Source: Acidobacteriota bacterium (GTDB taxonomy: Bacteria; Acidobacteriota; Terriglobia; Terriglobales; Acidobacteriaceae). From it: 64,000 bases of DNA. Below are positions 1-8,778 of this stretch, piece by piece. Every line of letters begins with the position of its first letter. The first letter of the stretch is position 1. The stretch lies in the NCBI GenBank assembly GCA_021780075.1, contig JAJXZL010000009.1, positions 45,342 to 109,341 of the forward strand, given 5' to 3'. The translations under genes and the position numbers were made by a program. The notes under the pieces are model-generated. The model worked only from the letters and a program-made list of their open reading frames with translations. It was not told the origin of the DNA and did no database searches.

Positions 1-792
1 CAGTGGGAGACGCTTCTGGCAGACGCGCTGGACGGGTTGCTGCGGCCCGAGGACGAAGCGACCTTCACGGCGCACATGGCTGTCTGCCCGGCTTGTACAG
101 CTTTGTTTGAGGAAGCGCGTCGAGGCCGTGAGTGGCTGGAGTATCTCTCCCGTGAGCCGGAGGTTCCCGAGGGGCTGCTGGACAAGATTCTTGCCAGCAC
201 CGGCCCGGGCCAAGCGGCGGGGCACAGCCTGGCGACGGGCGGCAGCAATGTGTTGCCGATGCCTCCGACATGGCAACGGCCGGGCATGATGGGTCATATT
301 CGGCGCTTTGCCGAGCCCCGACTGCTGATGACGGCAGCGATGGCATTCTTCTCAATTGCTTTGACGCTGAACCTGACGGGAGTTCGGCTGACCGACCTGC
401 GAATGTCGAATCTTCGGCCGAGCGCACTGCGGTCGTACATGGAGCGGCGACTGACGGTGGCTTCGACGCCGATCATCCGGTATTACGACCACCTGCGGCT
501 TGTGTATGAAGTGGAATCGAGGATGCGGGATCTGCGCCGCACCTCGCAGGGCGAAGGCACGGACTATCAGCAGCAGAACGATGCCCAACCGACAGCGCCG
601 GGGGAGTCAAGAAAGAACCCAACAGGCAAGGATGGGGGATCCCGCGCGGCTCCTCCGCAACAGTCGGGGGCTCCATCGACAGATGATAACCCTGACTATC
701 TGGAAGCATCCCTGACGGTGAAGGCCCGGCCTGCGCATTCTGGCGGCTCCGCTGCAGCAATACGGGAAAGGAGCACAGTATGGACTGCGTAA
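1..792 (+). CDS. Anti-sigma-factor-like zinc-finger membrane protein (5' end missing)
   Basis: The reading frame is open from the first base, so the true start lies outside the window; 263 residues are visible. Residues 25-32 show the H-x3-C-x2-C pattern (AHMAVCPAC) of the zf-HC2 domain that anti-sigma factors use to bind zinc and clamp an ECF sigma factor. A single hydrophobic segment lies at about 108-126, followed by a polar, low-complexity tail rich in Q, P, G and S. By family knowledge it would be an inner-membrane anti-sigma factor with a cytoplasmic N-terminus, and an ECF sigma gene is expected just upstream. Its stop overlaps the next start (ATG at 780), indicating translational coupling to the three membrane-protein genes that follow. 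The zinc motif and TM are seen; the sigma partner is inferred. Confidence 0.75.
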   Translation, partial: QWETLLADALDGLLRPEDEATFTAHMAVCPACTALFEEARRGREWLEYLSREPEVPEGLLDKILASTGPGQAAGHSLATGGSNVLPMPPTWQRPGMMGHIRRFAEPRLLMTAAMAFFSIALTLNLTGVRLTDLRMSNLRPSALRSYMERRLTVASTPIIRYYDHLRLVYEVESRMRDLRRTSQGEGTDYQQQNDAQPTAPGESRKNPTGKDGGSRAAPPQQSGAPSTDDNPDYLEASLTVKARPAHSGGSAAAIRERSTVWTA

Positions 793-1625
793 ATCACAGT
801 GGTGTGGCAGCAACAGCTTATTGCCAGAATTGCGGCAAGGCGCTGTGTGCAAACTGCGTGCGCACGGCGGAGGGCGGGCAGGTGATGTGCGAACCCTGCA
901 TCGCGGCCTGGCATAACATGCAGCAGGTGTTTGTGCCGCCACCTCCGGGCGGACCCAACCCAGTGACAGCCGCCGCTCTGGGGCTGATTCCCGGTGTGGG
1001 TGCGATGTACAACGGCCAGTTTTTCAAGGGGCTGATTCATGTGGTGATTTTTGCGCTGCTGATCAACATGAGTGAGCACTTCGGGTTGTTCGGGATCTTC
1101 ATACCGGCATGGGTTCTTTATCAGTCGTTTGAGGCGTACCACACGGCGATAGCGCGGCGCGATGGGTTGCCGCTGCCCGATCCTCTGGGCCTGAACGAGG
1201 TGGGCACATGGCTGAATCTGAGCGGGCGACCGCATCATTCGGGGCAGCCGCCGGCAGGGCCGGGTAATGCGGCACAGCCGGGACCGGGTGCGGCGCCGGG
1301 AAGCCCTCAGCCGCCCTATGGGGGACCGTATCAGGCACCGTACACGGGTCCGCAGCAATCGTTTTCGCAAGAGGGATATGCAGAGCCTGGAGCACCGTAT
1401 GCGCCGCCAGCCGCGCCGGTGCCTCCGGCACCTCCCTTGTCCTGGAGGCGGAAGGAGCCCATTGGCGCAATTATCCTGATTGGCCTTGGCGTGATTCTGC
1501 TGTTGAACCAGATGGGTTTCATGGCGGAGAGGTTTTTCCACTTTCTGTGGCCGTTGGTCTTCATTGGCCTTGGCGTGTGGCTGATCATGCGCCGCGTGGG
1601 CGATGCAAAAGGAGGCGCGCAATGA
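780..1625 (+). CDS. B-box zinc-finger membrane protein with C-terminal LiaF-like TM domain
   Basis: A 281-residue protein. The first 45 residues are a B-box type zinc finger (CVNHSG, then CQNCGKALCANC, later CEPC), followed by a hydrophobic block at about 60-120 with two or three TM helices including a GLIPGVGAMYNGQ turn typical of TM2-like proteins. A proline/glycine/glutamine-rich linker spans about 145-225. The C-terminus has two more TM helices of the DUF5668 (LiaI/LiaF-like) type. It starts inside the end of the anti-sigma-like gene and ends four bases past the next start (1622), so it is a middle gene of a coupled operon. The function is unknown; membrane stress sensing is inferred from the neighbours. 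Confidence 0.8.
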   Translation: MDCVNHSGVAATAYCQNCGKALCANCVRTAEGGQVMCEPCIAAWHNMQQVFVPPPPGGPNPVTAAALGLIPGVGAMYNGQFFKGLIHVVIFALLINMSEHFGLFGIFIPAWVLYQSFEAYHTAIARRDGLPLPDPLGLNEVGTWLNLSGRPHHSGQPPAGPGNAAQPGPGAAPGSPQPPYGGPYQAPYTGPQQSFSQEGYAEPGAPYAPPAAPVPPAPPLSWRRKEPIGAIILIGLGVILLLNQMGFMAERFFHFLWPLVFIGLGVWLIMRRVGDAKGGAQ

Positions 1626-1960
1626 ACCGCTATATTCTGATTCGCCGTCTAATGGGACCGTCTGTTCTTTTGCTGCTGGGCACGGTGGCCCTTCTGCATG
1701 AGGCGCACCTGGTGCACTGGAGCATATTCGTTCCACTGCTGCTGATTCTCATCGGACTTTTAAAGCTGGCCGAGCGTGCGGCTCTGGCCGTTGCGGAGGA
1801 TGAATCGCAACTGACCGGCGCGTACCAGGGCTCGTATGCTGGCACCGCATATCCGTATGCAGGAGCCGGTGCACCGCAGGCCCCGCCGCAGCCAGCCGCA
1901 GGCGATGTTTCTGTTCCGCCGCAGGATTCCGGCAAGGATCCGGAGGGAGGGCAGTTATGA
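1622..1960 (+). CDS. Small LiaF-like (DUF5668) membrane protein
   Basis: 112 residues. The start chosen is the ATG at 1622, which overlaps the previous stop; the frame stays open further upstream but that part lies inside the preceding gene. Residues 1-50 contain two hydrophobic helices separated by a short HEAHLVHW turn, the layout of DUF5668/LiaI-LiaF TM pairs. The rest is a soluble tail rich in A, P, Q and Y. It repeats the C-terminal TM module of the gene before it and the N-terminal module of the gene after it, so the operon carries the same fold three times. It overlaps the next gene by four bases (ATGA). No catalytic residues are evident. Confidence 0.75.
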   Translation: MNRYILIRRLMGPSVLLLLGTVALLHEAHLVHWSIFVPLLLILIGLLKLAERAALAVAEDESQLTGAYQGSYAGTAYPYAGAGAPQAPPQPAAGDVSVPPQDSGKDPEGGQL

Positions 1961-3561
1961 GCAGCATGCCACCATACACACCTCCGAGTGGTACGCCACC
2001 CCCTTACGACCCACGCATGCAGTGGCGGATTTACCGTGAGCAGCAAAAGGCAGCCTGGCGCGCCCAGCGCGATGCATGGAAGGCACAGCAGAAAGCATTG
2101 AAGGCGGGGTATGCGGGAGCGTATGGACCGCGCGTTCCTTCCGTTGTGGGCCCCATCATTCTGGTGGCTGTGGGTGTGGTTGGCCTGTTGCTCTACAGCG
2201 GGCGCATAGCGCCCTCCAACTTTTGGGCATGGTATGGGCACTGGTGGCCTCTGTTGTTGATTGGCGCAGGTCTGGCTCTGCTGGGCGAGTGGGCGCTGGA
2301 TCTGCGCCGTGCCACTCCGGTGCGTCGCAGCAGTGGTTTTGTCGGCATTCTTATCGTGTTGGCGATTCTGGGATTTGCCGCTTCCGGCTGGAATCATTGG
2401 GGTCCGATGCGCGCCGAGTGGGGTGACCAGAATGATAACTTCTTCAACCTTCTTGGCCTGCCCGAGCGCGAGCTGGATCAGCAGGCACAGAGCGTTGCGG
2501 CACCCGCGAATGCCTTGGTGGACATTCAGAATCCGCGCGGCGATGTGAGTGTACTGGCGGGCGATGGGCCCAATGTCGAGGTTCAGGCTCACGAAATGGC
2601 GTATGCCGGTTCCGATGAGGATGCGAAGAAGATCTTCAATGCCGAAGCGGCGCAGGTGACGGTCAGCGGCAACACGGTGCTGGTGAAGTCGGACAGCAAC
2701 GACCGCGGGCGCGTGAATCTGGCGATCACGATTCCCAAGACCGCGCAGGTGACGGTGGACTCCGGTCACGGGGATGTGACAGCGGCGGGCCTGGGCGCGG
2801 GCGCCAACATCACTTCACGTCATGGCGATGTGCGCCTGAGCGCGATCCACGGCTCCGTTGAGGCGCATTTCTCCAGCGACAGGGGCGACTTTTCAGCGCA
2901 CCAACTGGATGGCGACCTGCTGGCCGAAGGCAAATTCAACGACGTGACCTGCTCTGAGATCAAGGGCAAGGTCGACTTGAATGGCGAGATTTTTGGCGAT
3001 GTGCATCTGGAAAACATTTCCGCTCCGGTGCATCTGCGCACCTCAATTACCGAGGTGGAACTGGCCGCGCTGCCCGGCGATATGACGCTGAACTCCGACA
3101 ACCTGCGGGTGACGCAGGCCAAGGGGCAGGTGCGGGTGATGACGCACGCCAAGGATGTGGACCTGACCCAGATTGCAGGCGATATCTACGTGAGCGACAA
3201 CCGCGGCCAGATTTCGATTGAGCCGGCGGGCATCTTCAACATCGAGGCGAAGAACGGGAAGGGCGATGTGGAAGTCACGCTGCCGCCCAATGCGTCAGCA
3301 ACGGTGGACGGCCGTACGCATAACGGGGATATTGTGACTGATTTTGACCTGGCGGTGAGCGGCGACGAGAGCAAGACCGTCAATGGGCGCATCGGTTCAG
3401 GCCAGGCGAAGATCAGCCTGGACGCGGATATCGGGGACCTGCGCATCCGGAAGGGCTCGGAGATCACTGCCATGCCCTCCTTGCCTGTGCCACCAGCTTT
3501 GCCAAAGGCGCCGCACCTGAAGGCTCCGCGGGGCGCTGCTGAACAGCCGGTGACGCAGTAG
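1957..3561 (+). CDS. DUF4097 beta-helix protein with LiaF-like membrane anchor
   Basis: 534 residues. It opens with a proline-rich 20-residue stretch and a charged Q/A/W-rich segment, then TM helices at about 65-85, 93-110 and 128-145 (DUF5668-type). From about 185 to the end runs a repetitive beta-rich region with recurring G-D-V/I and N-G-D units (ISEIKGKVDL-like turns), the hallmark of the DUF4097 putative adhesin beta-helix. The C-terminal tail is proline-rich. In Firmicutes the comparable LiaF/DUF4097 proteins act in envelope-stress signalling; that role here is inference. It is the last gene of the operon: its start overlaps the previous stop (ATGA, 1957-1960) and a strong terminator follows 20 bases after its stop. 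Confidence 0.8.
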   Translation: MSSMPPYTPPSGTPPPYDPRMQWRIYREQQKAAWRAQRDAWKAQQKALKAGYAGAYGPRVPSVVGPIILVAVGVVGLLLYSGRIAPSNFWAWYGHWWPLLLIGAGLALLGEWALDLRRATPVRRSSGFVGILIVLAILGFAASGWNHWGPMRAEWGDQNDNFFNLLGLPERELDQQAQSVAAPANALVDIQNPRGDVSVLAGDGPNVEVQAHEMAYAGSDEDAKKIFNAEAAQVTVSGNTVLVKSDSNDRGRVNLAITIPKTAQVTVDSGHGDVTAAGLGAGANITSRHGDVRLSAIHGSVEAHFSSDRGDFSAHQLDGDLLAEGKFNDVTCSEIKGKVDLNGEIFGDVHLENISAPVHLRTSITEVELAALPGDMTLNSDNLRVTQAKGQVRVMTHAKDVDLTQIAGDIYVSDNRGQISIEPAGIFNIEAKNGKGDVEVTLPPNASATVDGRTHNGDIVTDFDLAVSGDESKTVNGRIGSGQAKISLDADIGDLRIRKGSEITAMPSLPVPPALPKAPHLKAPRGAAEQPVTQ

Positions 3562-3581
3562 ACGCAGATCAACCGGACAAC

Positions 3582-3626
3582 AGGCAGGCGGGGAAGGATA
3601 CACCTTCTGCGCCTGCCTTATTTTTT
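3582..3626 (+). terminator. Rho-independent terminator of the envelope operon
   Basis: A nine-base stem AGGCAGGCG (3582-3590) pairs with CGCCTGCCT (3610-3618) and is followed directly by TATTTTTT. It lies 20 bases after the DUF4097 stop and before the kinase-like gene, so it ends the four-gene transcript. Confidence 0.85.
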
Positions 3627-3764
3627 GAGCATCAACATAGGGTGCGGCGGGAGAAGCACGCGCCCATTACGATGTAGCTTCCGGCCATCGTCTCACGGGA
3701 GATTCCTGCTGCCGGGCGACCGTCTCGCGTTGTATGCTCCAGTCGCGGAGGAACAATCACCGGG

Positions 3765-4442
3765 ATGCATGCGCCTGTGAATGTCATTACGGTGGAACGG
3801 GAGTACGGATCGCGCGGCGGAGAGTTTGCGCATGATCTGGCAGAGCGGCTGGGCTGGAGGCTGCTGGACTCAGAGCTGGTGACTGCCGCAGCGCGTACGG
3901 CGGGCGTAACGCCAGAGCTGGCGGCCAGTTTCGACGAGCGGCTTGACCCCTGGTATTACCGCTACGGCAAGGTTTTCTGGCAGGACTCGGGCTATCCAAT
4001 CCCCAGCCTCAGCGAGGATCAGATATTTGACTCGGAGCGCATGCTGTCGCTGGTCCGGCAGGAGATTGTGGATGCGGCTGGGGCAGGGAATTGCGTGCTT
4101 GTGGGGCGCGGAGCGGCCTGTGCGCTGGCCTGCCAGCCGGGGTGCTTTCACGTATTTGTGTACGCCACGAGGAAGGCCAAGCGTGCGTGGTTTGCCAGCG
4201 CGTTCCCCAGCCAGGCGCAGCAGGCGGACCAACTGCTGGCTGCCTTTGACAAGCGCCGCGCGGCGGTTATCCGCAAGTTCTATCAGCAGGACTGGTGCGC
4301 TCGTGGGCTTTACCACATGCAGCTGAACTCTGCCATGGGGATTGAGGCGATGATTGCCGCCACTGCAGGGGCGGCTGGATTGAAGATTGCTGTGACAGAA
4401 GGTACCGGCATCGATGTCGGGCCTGCAGGAACGAACTGTTAA
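3765..4442 (+). CDS. Cytidylate kinase-like protein
   Basis: 225 residues. The N-terminus VITVEREYGSRGGEFAHDLA matches the start of the cytidylate kinase-like family (PF13189), in which a degenerate P-loop (here EYGSRGGE, residues 12-19) precedes a short helix; LLDSELV and the central VLVGRGAACAL are also typical. Classic cytidylate kinase (cmk) has a GPAGSGKS-like loop that is absent here, so this is the paralogous family of uncertain substrate rather than cmk itself. The ATG at 3765 has GGAGGAA about ten bases upstream. It is transcribed alone; it converges with alr and the two stop codons overlap at 4439-4442. Confidence 0.75.
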   Translation: MHAPVNVITVEREYGSRGGEFAHDLAERLGWRLLDSELVTAAARTAGVTPELAASFDERLDPWYYRYGKVFWQDSGYPIPSLSEDQIFDSERMLSLVRQEIVDAAGAGNCVLVGRGAACALACQPGCFHVFVYATRKAKRAWFASAFPSQAQQADQLLAAFDKRRAAVIRKFYQQDWCARGLYHMQLNSAMGIEAMIAATAGAAGLKIAVTEGTGIDVGPAGTNC

Positions 4443-5632
4443 ATCGCGATGCGCGGAACGCGCTGCCCGATACGGGTGAAGATTTCCCAGGGGATGGTTC
4501 CCGCGGCTTGAGCGTGGTCGAAGGCCGAGATGGTTTCAGTTCCCTGAGTGCCAAGAATGACAACTTCGTCGCCTGTCTGAATGGCGGGAATTTCAGTTAC
4601 ATCGAGGACTGCCTGATCCATGCTGATGCGGCCCACGAGGGGTGCGCGCTGTCCGCGCACGAGCAGGCTGAATCGGTTGCTAAGCTTCCGGTCGAGCCCA
4701 TCGGCGTAGCCTGCCGGTATTAGCGCCAGGCGCATCGGTTCGGTGGCCACGAAGGTGCCGTTGTATCCCACGACAGCGTTTGCAGGGACTGAACGGAGAG
4801 CCACGACACGGCATTTCCAACTGAGCACGGGCCGCAGACGGCGGCGGGCTTCGGCCAGCGTGGGCGGAACTTCAGGCCCGAAAGCGGGGTCATATTGCGG
4901 TGCGAGGCCGTAGAGCGCCAGACCAGGGCGCATGAGGGCCTTCATTTTATAGCGCGCGGCAAGGGCCGCGATTGTGCCTGACTGGCCGGCCAGCAGAGCT
5001 GCGGAATTGCCCACGTTGAGCCATTCGGCGTGGCGGCCCGCAGCCTCAATTTGGCTTAGCGCCTCGTCTGTGCGGTCAAGCTGGCTTTGGGTCTGGCGGC
5101 CGTCGGCCTCATCGGCGGCGAAGAGGTGAGTCATTACGGCTTCAAGGTGAAGCGGCGAGCCCGCGCCAAAGCGCGGCAGCACGCGAGCAAGCCCTTCGGC
5201 GTCCGCGCCCTGGCGGCTCATGCCGGTATCGATTTCGAGATGGACGGGAACGGCATGAGCACCGGCGGCATTTGCGGCGGCCTCCAACTCGTCGATCTGT
5301 GCCGTCTCCCAGACCACGGTGGTAAGTCGGTGGCGGATTACATCGCCGCCCTGGCCAGGGAATGCACCCCCGAGAACAAGCACTCGTGCTTCAGGACAGG
5401 CTGCGCGCGCGGCGATGCCTTCTTCCACGCTGGTGACGCCGAGCCAACGAGCGCCGGCGCGCACGGCAGGCGGAGCACACAGCGCCAGCGAGTGACCGTA
5501 GGCGTCGGCTTTGACTACGGCCAGCAGGTCCGCATGGGGAGCCGCCAGGCCGGCAAGGAAGCGAACGTTATCTTCAAGGGCGCGGGTATCGATTTCAACC
5601 CAGCAGGGTCGCGTAAGCATCAGTCTGTCCAA
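4439..5632 (-). CDS. alr: Alanine racemase
   Basis: 397 residues, the usual length. The PLP-binding lysine is K41 in AVVKADAYGHS, and the opposing catalytic tyrosine is Y290 in VVGYNGTF, the two bases that swap L- and D-alanine for peptidoglycan synthesis. HLEIDTGMSRQG and MRPGLALYG are further family signatures, and GRISMDQ in the C-terminal beta domain completes the active-site entrance. The start may be the first Met or the Met five residues later (MLTRPCW). It is cytoplasmic and acts as a dimer. It is a single gene convergent with the kinase-like gene; no operon partner is visible. Confidence 0.95.
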   Translation of the reverse strand: MDRLMLTRPCWVEIDTRALEDNVRFLAGLAAPHADLLAVVKADAYGHSLALCAPPAVRAGARWLGVTSVEEGIAARAACPEARVLVLGGAFPGQGGDVIRHRLTTVVWETAQIDELEAAANAAGAHAVPVHLEIDTGMSRQGADAEGLARVLPRFGAGSPLHLEAVMTHLFAADEADGRQTQSQLDRTDEALSQIEAAGRHAEWLNVGNSAALLAGQSGTIAALAARYKMKALMRPGLALYGLAPQYDPAFGPEVPPTLAEARRRLRPVLSWKCRVVALRSVPANAVVGYNGTFVATEPMRLALIPAGYADGLDRKLSNRFSLLVRGQRAPLVGRISMDQAVLDVTEIPAIQTGDEVVILGTQGTETISAFDHAQAAGTIPWEIFTRIGQRVPRIAI

Positions 5633-5730
5633 GGGACAAGTTTAGGGCATTGGCGGTAAGAGCGAGAAACCGCGGACAACGCCAGCGCATTTCCGGAGTC
5701 TCTGTAGACTCTTCGGGATCGAAGAAAAGC

Positions 5731-5750
5731 GGCTCTTTAAAGAAAGAGCC
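5731..5750 (-). terminator. Probable terminator after the symporter gene
   Basis: A perfect stem GGCTCTTT/AAAGAGCC with a four-base loop lies 44 bases beyond the symporter stop. Read on the minus strand it is followed by a T-rich GCTTTTCTTC stretch. A modest intrinsic terminator is the simplest reading. Confidence 0.6.
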
Positions 5751-5793
5751 ATTTCAGCTCATCGCTCCGGTTCACACTCATTCCGAACAGGCT

Positions 5794-7227
5794 TTAGTCC
5801 CCGAACTGGGCGAGTTGCTCCGGTGCTGGCTTGGGCGTGAAGAGGCTGACCACAATCATGGCGGCGACGGCAGCGAAGAGCGCGGGGAAGATGGCATCGC
5901 GCTGGGCGAGGATGGGCGGGAAGAGTGTCTTGACTCCGGGCGCGTCCCAGGCCAGCGTCACGATCGTTCCGGCACCAATGGCGGCCACGGCGCCCCATGC
6001 TGTGACACGTTTCGAGTAGAAAGCGGCCAGGACAACCGGCGTGAGCGCGGCGGAGTAAATGGTGTAGGCCCAGAGCATCTTCTCAAGGATGCTTTGCGCG
6101 TAGACCGCCTGATAAAGCGCCCAGCAGCCGAGCAGCACCACGGCGAGCCGCGAGACGATGAGCACGCGTTTGTTGGAGGCGTCCGGCGCAATGTAGCGGA
6201 CGAAGACATCGTTGATGAGATTGGTGGCCGGGGAGAACAGGTAATTCGAGGCGGTGGAAATGACCTTGGCAAAGACCGCGCCCAGCAGCAGTGCGCCCAT
6301 GAGGGCAGGCAGGCCATGGCGCGCCGTGTAAGGGATGATTTCGTAGGGCTGGCGGGCCACTTCACCGTTGGGGTAAAGCGCCGAGCCGAAGACGGCAATA
6401 GCGACGATTAGCGTCTCAAGCAGAAGAGTGCCCAGAATCCATCCGACGACGGAGATGCGCGCATCCCGCTCTGATTTTGCAGAGAAAAACTTCTGGTACA
6501 TCACCTGGTTGCCAAGCATGAGCAGCATGGTGGGCACAAGAAACTCAAGCGCGCGCGCAAAGGTGAGATTGCCGAGCACCTGAAAGTGCGTGGGAGGCAA
6601 GGCTGCGTGCAGTCCGGCCCATCCACCAGCGTGGAGAAAAAGCATGGGCGCGGCAAGGATGCAGATGACGGTGACGAGCGAACCGATGGCCACATCCATA
6701 TAAGCCACCGACGACATGCCAGCGAGCGCGGTGGTGATGATGACAAAGATGGCAATGATGTAGGTGCCGAGCTCCGGCGTTACCGCCTCAGGAAAGATGA
6801 GATGGAGCACGTTGCCGCCGCCCTTGAACTGGTAGCTGGTGATGCCGATGTAGGCGAAGAGAATGGCGAAGGTGCCCAGCACGCGCGCCGTCTGGTTATA
6901 GCGGGCTTCAAGCAGGTCGGGCAGTGTGAACTGTGCGAACTTGCGGGCGCGCGGCGCGATGAAATAAATGAGCAGCAGGCCAAGCCAGCCGCCGGCAGGC
7001 TGCCACAGCGCGGCGAATCCGTTGCGGTAGGCGTTTTCTGCTCCGGCAAACAGCGAGCCGGCACCGATCCACGAGGTGAGCAGGGTAAGCACGAGCACCA
7101 CGGCAGGCAGCGAACGGCCGGCCACGAGGTAGTCGGCCTTGGTTTTTACACGCGAGGTGCGGTGGAGCGCGACCGCCAGCAGGGCAACGACAATGACAAC
7201 TAGGACAAGAACATAGAGTTGAGACAT
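5794..7227 (-). CDS. Sodium:solute symporter family protein
   Basis: 477 residues, almost entirely hydrophobic, with 12-13 predicted TM helices. The start chosen is MSQLYVLVLVVIVV at 7227; the frame is open upstream but that extension only translates the antisense of the tRNA gene. SSF features include the LVAGRSLP motif after TM1, the LLTSWIGAGSLFAGAENAYRNG region corresponding to TM2/3, and RYNQTARVLG. The family imports a solute with sodium; the substrate cannot be read from sequence. It is an inner-membrane protein, transcribed alone and divergently from the tRNA, with only about 70 bases between its start and the tRNA promoter. Confidence 0.88.
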   Translation of the reverse strand: MSQLYVLVLVVIVVALLAVALHRTSRVKTKADYLVAGRSLPAVVLVLTLLTSWIGAGSLFAGAENAYRNGFAALWQPAGGWLGLLLIYFIAPRARKFAQFTLPDLLEARYNQTARVLGTFAILFAYIGITSYQFKGGGNVLHLIFPEAVTPELGTYIIAIFVIITTALAGMSSVAYMDVAIGSLVTVICILAAPMLFLHAGGWAGLHAALPPTHFQVLGNLTFARALEFLVPTMLLMLGNQVMYQKFFSAKSERDARISVVGWILGTLLLETLIVAIAVFGSALYPNGEVARQPYEIIPYTARHGLPALMGALLLGAVFAKVISTASNYLFSPATNLINDVFVRYIAPDASNKRVLIVSRLAVVLLGCWALYQAVYAQSILEKMLWAYTIYSAALTPVVLAAFYSKRVTAWGAVAAIGAGTIVTLAWDAPGVKTLFPPILAQRDAIFPALFAAVAAMIVVSLFTPKPAPEQLAQFGD

Positions 7228-7299
7228 CGGCGGGCTTCCTCGCGGGCAAAACGGCTTGCCAGAAGTGTACCGGATACAGAAGCACAGCGGCACGCGCCA

Positions 7300-7328
7300 T
7301 TGACCCGCCACAGTGCAGTTGTTACACT
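7300..7328 (+). promoter_or_regulatory. Sigma-70 type promoter of tRNA-fMet
   Basis: TTGACC at 7300-7305 and TACACT at 7323-7328 are separated by exactly 17 bases, near-consensus -35 and -10 boxes. The mature tRNA begins six bases after the -10 box, so transcription starts at or just before the tRNA 5' end. Confidence 0.75.
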
Positions 7329-7333
7329 GGGAC

Positions 7334-7410
<77 letters not shown>

Positions 7411-7458
7411 TTTAGCCGACCGGCCAACCCTAATTAACCCTATGGAAACTGGGATTTC

Positions 7459-7473
7459 GAGCTTTCGAAGCTC
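7459..7473 (-). terminator. Small hairpin downstream of the integrase
   Basis: GAGCTT and AAGCTC pair around a three-base loop between the tRNA 3' end and the integrase stop. It has no T-run. It could be a weak terminator for either side or part of an attachment region. Confidence 0.3.
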
Positions 7474-7509
7474 TTAGGGCGCCGGTGAACGGCTGCAGTT
7501 CCCTCCGGA

Positions 7510-8778
7510 TTACTCATTCCCCAATGCTCTGCGAACCACGATCGAGTTGTGCTTGCGCTTGGATTCCATAAGCGCGTCACCATACCTGCCCGTGGTAGCG
7601 ATGTCGGCATGCCGCATGAGCTTCTGCTGCACACCGATGGGCGCCCCGCTGTCGTCCAGCCACGACCGGTACGTGTGGCGGAACGTGTGCCAGCCAACGT
7701 TGTCGAGCTTCATCCGCTTCGCCAGTGCCCGGCGTTCTGCGTGCACTGCGACTAGGCCGCCTTCCTTGTCCGTACAGCGCTTGCCGGCTATTGCCCTGCA
7801 CGCCGGACACGGAACGAGACACCAGCCGGCAGGACGAAGATAGTCCTGCTGCGCCGGGGAAGCATGGAAGTGCCGGCCGGTTACCGGGCTGGTGAACAGC
7901 AGCTCCGAACCCTCCGAACGCCGCTGCCAATCGAGAAGCATGGTCGCGAAATCCGGATCGAGAGGGAGTTCGTCCTCCGAATAATCTGTCTTCACGCGCT
8001 GGACGCGGCCGTGAACGACAGCGCGGTCCACCAGCATGCTCAGAGTATCGAAGTGAATGTTCTCCCACGGAAGGGCCAGAACTTCCTCAACCCGAAGCCC
8101 GGTGCACTGTGCCACCAGAACCATCGTGCGGTAGGGCTCAGGCAGAAGGTCCAGGATGAGGTAGAACTGCTCGACGGTGAGGACAACCGGCTTCTTCAAG
8201 TGCTTGGTGACACCCTTCACTTCCACCAGTTCCATGGGATTGCGACCAACTGCGATCACCTCCCACAGCATGGCTTTCTCGAACAAACGGTGCATGAGCG
8301 CCTTGATATTGCCCTTGGTTTTCGGCGCTGCGGTCATGTTCTTGAGCCACTCCCCGACCGGATAGGGCTTCACCTGCTCGATTGGGGTCTCTCCCCACCG
8401 CTCGCGGATTCGCTTGATCAGGCTGAGATAGGACCCGGCCGTGGTGAAGCTGAGGCCTTCCTTGCTCATGTTGATCTGGCCCGGGCGAAGCTTTTTGATC
8501 TCCAGCAGCCGCTCGCTCGAGACAAAAGTGTCCAGAAGCTCCCCGAGGGTTTTCGGCCCAAGAGAGGTGAGGGGGTGGCCCGAGTTGAGTTGTCGCACAA
8601 AGATATCCAGACGGGCCAGGGCCGCCGATCTGGTCGGAAATTCCTCTGTGCTTAAGTACATGGAATCCTGCATTCCAGTCGCGGGATTGGTGTAGCGGTA
8701 TTCCCACGCCGATTTGTTGTTGGCCCGCGGAACTTCCCGCAGGCTGCCTCTTTGAAAACGCTGTCGCGCTTGTTTCAT
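7510..8778 (-). CDS. Tyrosine integrase of the tRNA-fMet island, with zinc-knuckle insertion
   Basis: 422 residues. The N-terminal arm-binding and core-binding regions span about 1-185; the catalytic domain shows R229 (TGLRVEEVLAL), K263, H364-x2-R367 (HTFRHTY), H390 and Y399 (TTGRYG), so all tyrosine-recombinase residues are present. Between the lysine and the HxxR box sits an unusual C324-x2-C327-x7-C335-x10-H346 stretch (CPACRAIAGKRC), which resembles the small zinc fingers found as free-standing domains in actinobacterial and phage proteins. The gene points at the tRNA 3' end 100 bases away, the standard position for an island integrase. Its start overlaps the stop of the upstream HTH gene by four bases. 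Confidence 0.93.
   Translation of the reverse strand: MKQARQRFQRGSLREVPRANNKSAWEYRYTNPATGMQDSMYLSTEEFPTRSAALARLDIFVRQLNSGHPLTSLGPKTLGELLDTFVSSERLLEIKKLRPGQINMSKEGLSFTTAGSYLSLIKRIRERWGETPIEQVKPYPVGEWLKNMTAAPKTKGNIKALMHRLFEKAMLWEVIAVGRNPMELVEVKGVTKHLKKPVVLTVEQFYLILDLLPEPYRTMVLVAQCTGLRVEEVLALPWENIHFDTLSMLVDRAVVHGRVQRVKTDYSEDELPLDPDFATMLLDWQRRSEGSELLFTSPVTGRHFHASPAQQDYLRPAGWCLVPCPACRAIAGKRCTDKEGGLVAVHAERRALAKRMKLDNVGWHTFRHTYRSWLDDSGAPIGVQQKLMRHADIATTGRYGDALMESKRKHNSIVVRRALGNE

Noticed and set aside
5087..5659. 190-codon frame on the plus strand over alr
   Set aside because: Antisense shadow of alanine racemase, caused by G+C-rich codon use; no motif or ribosome site.
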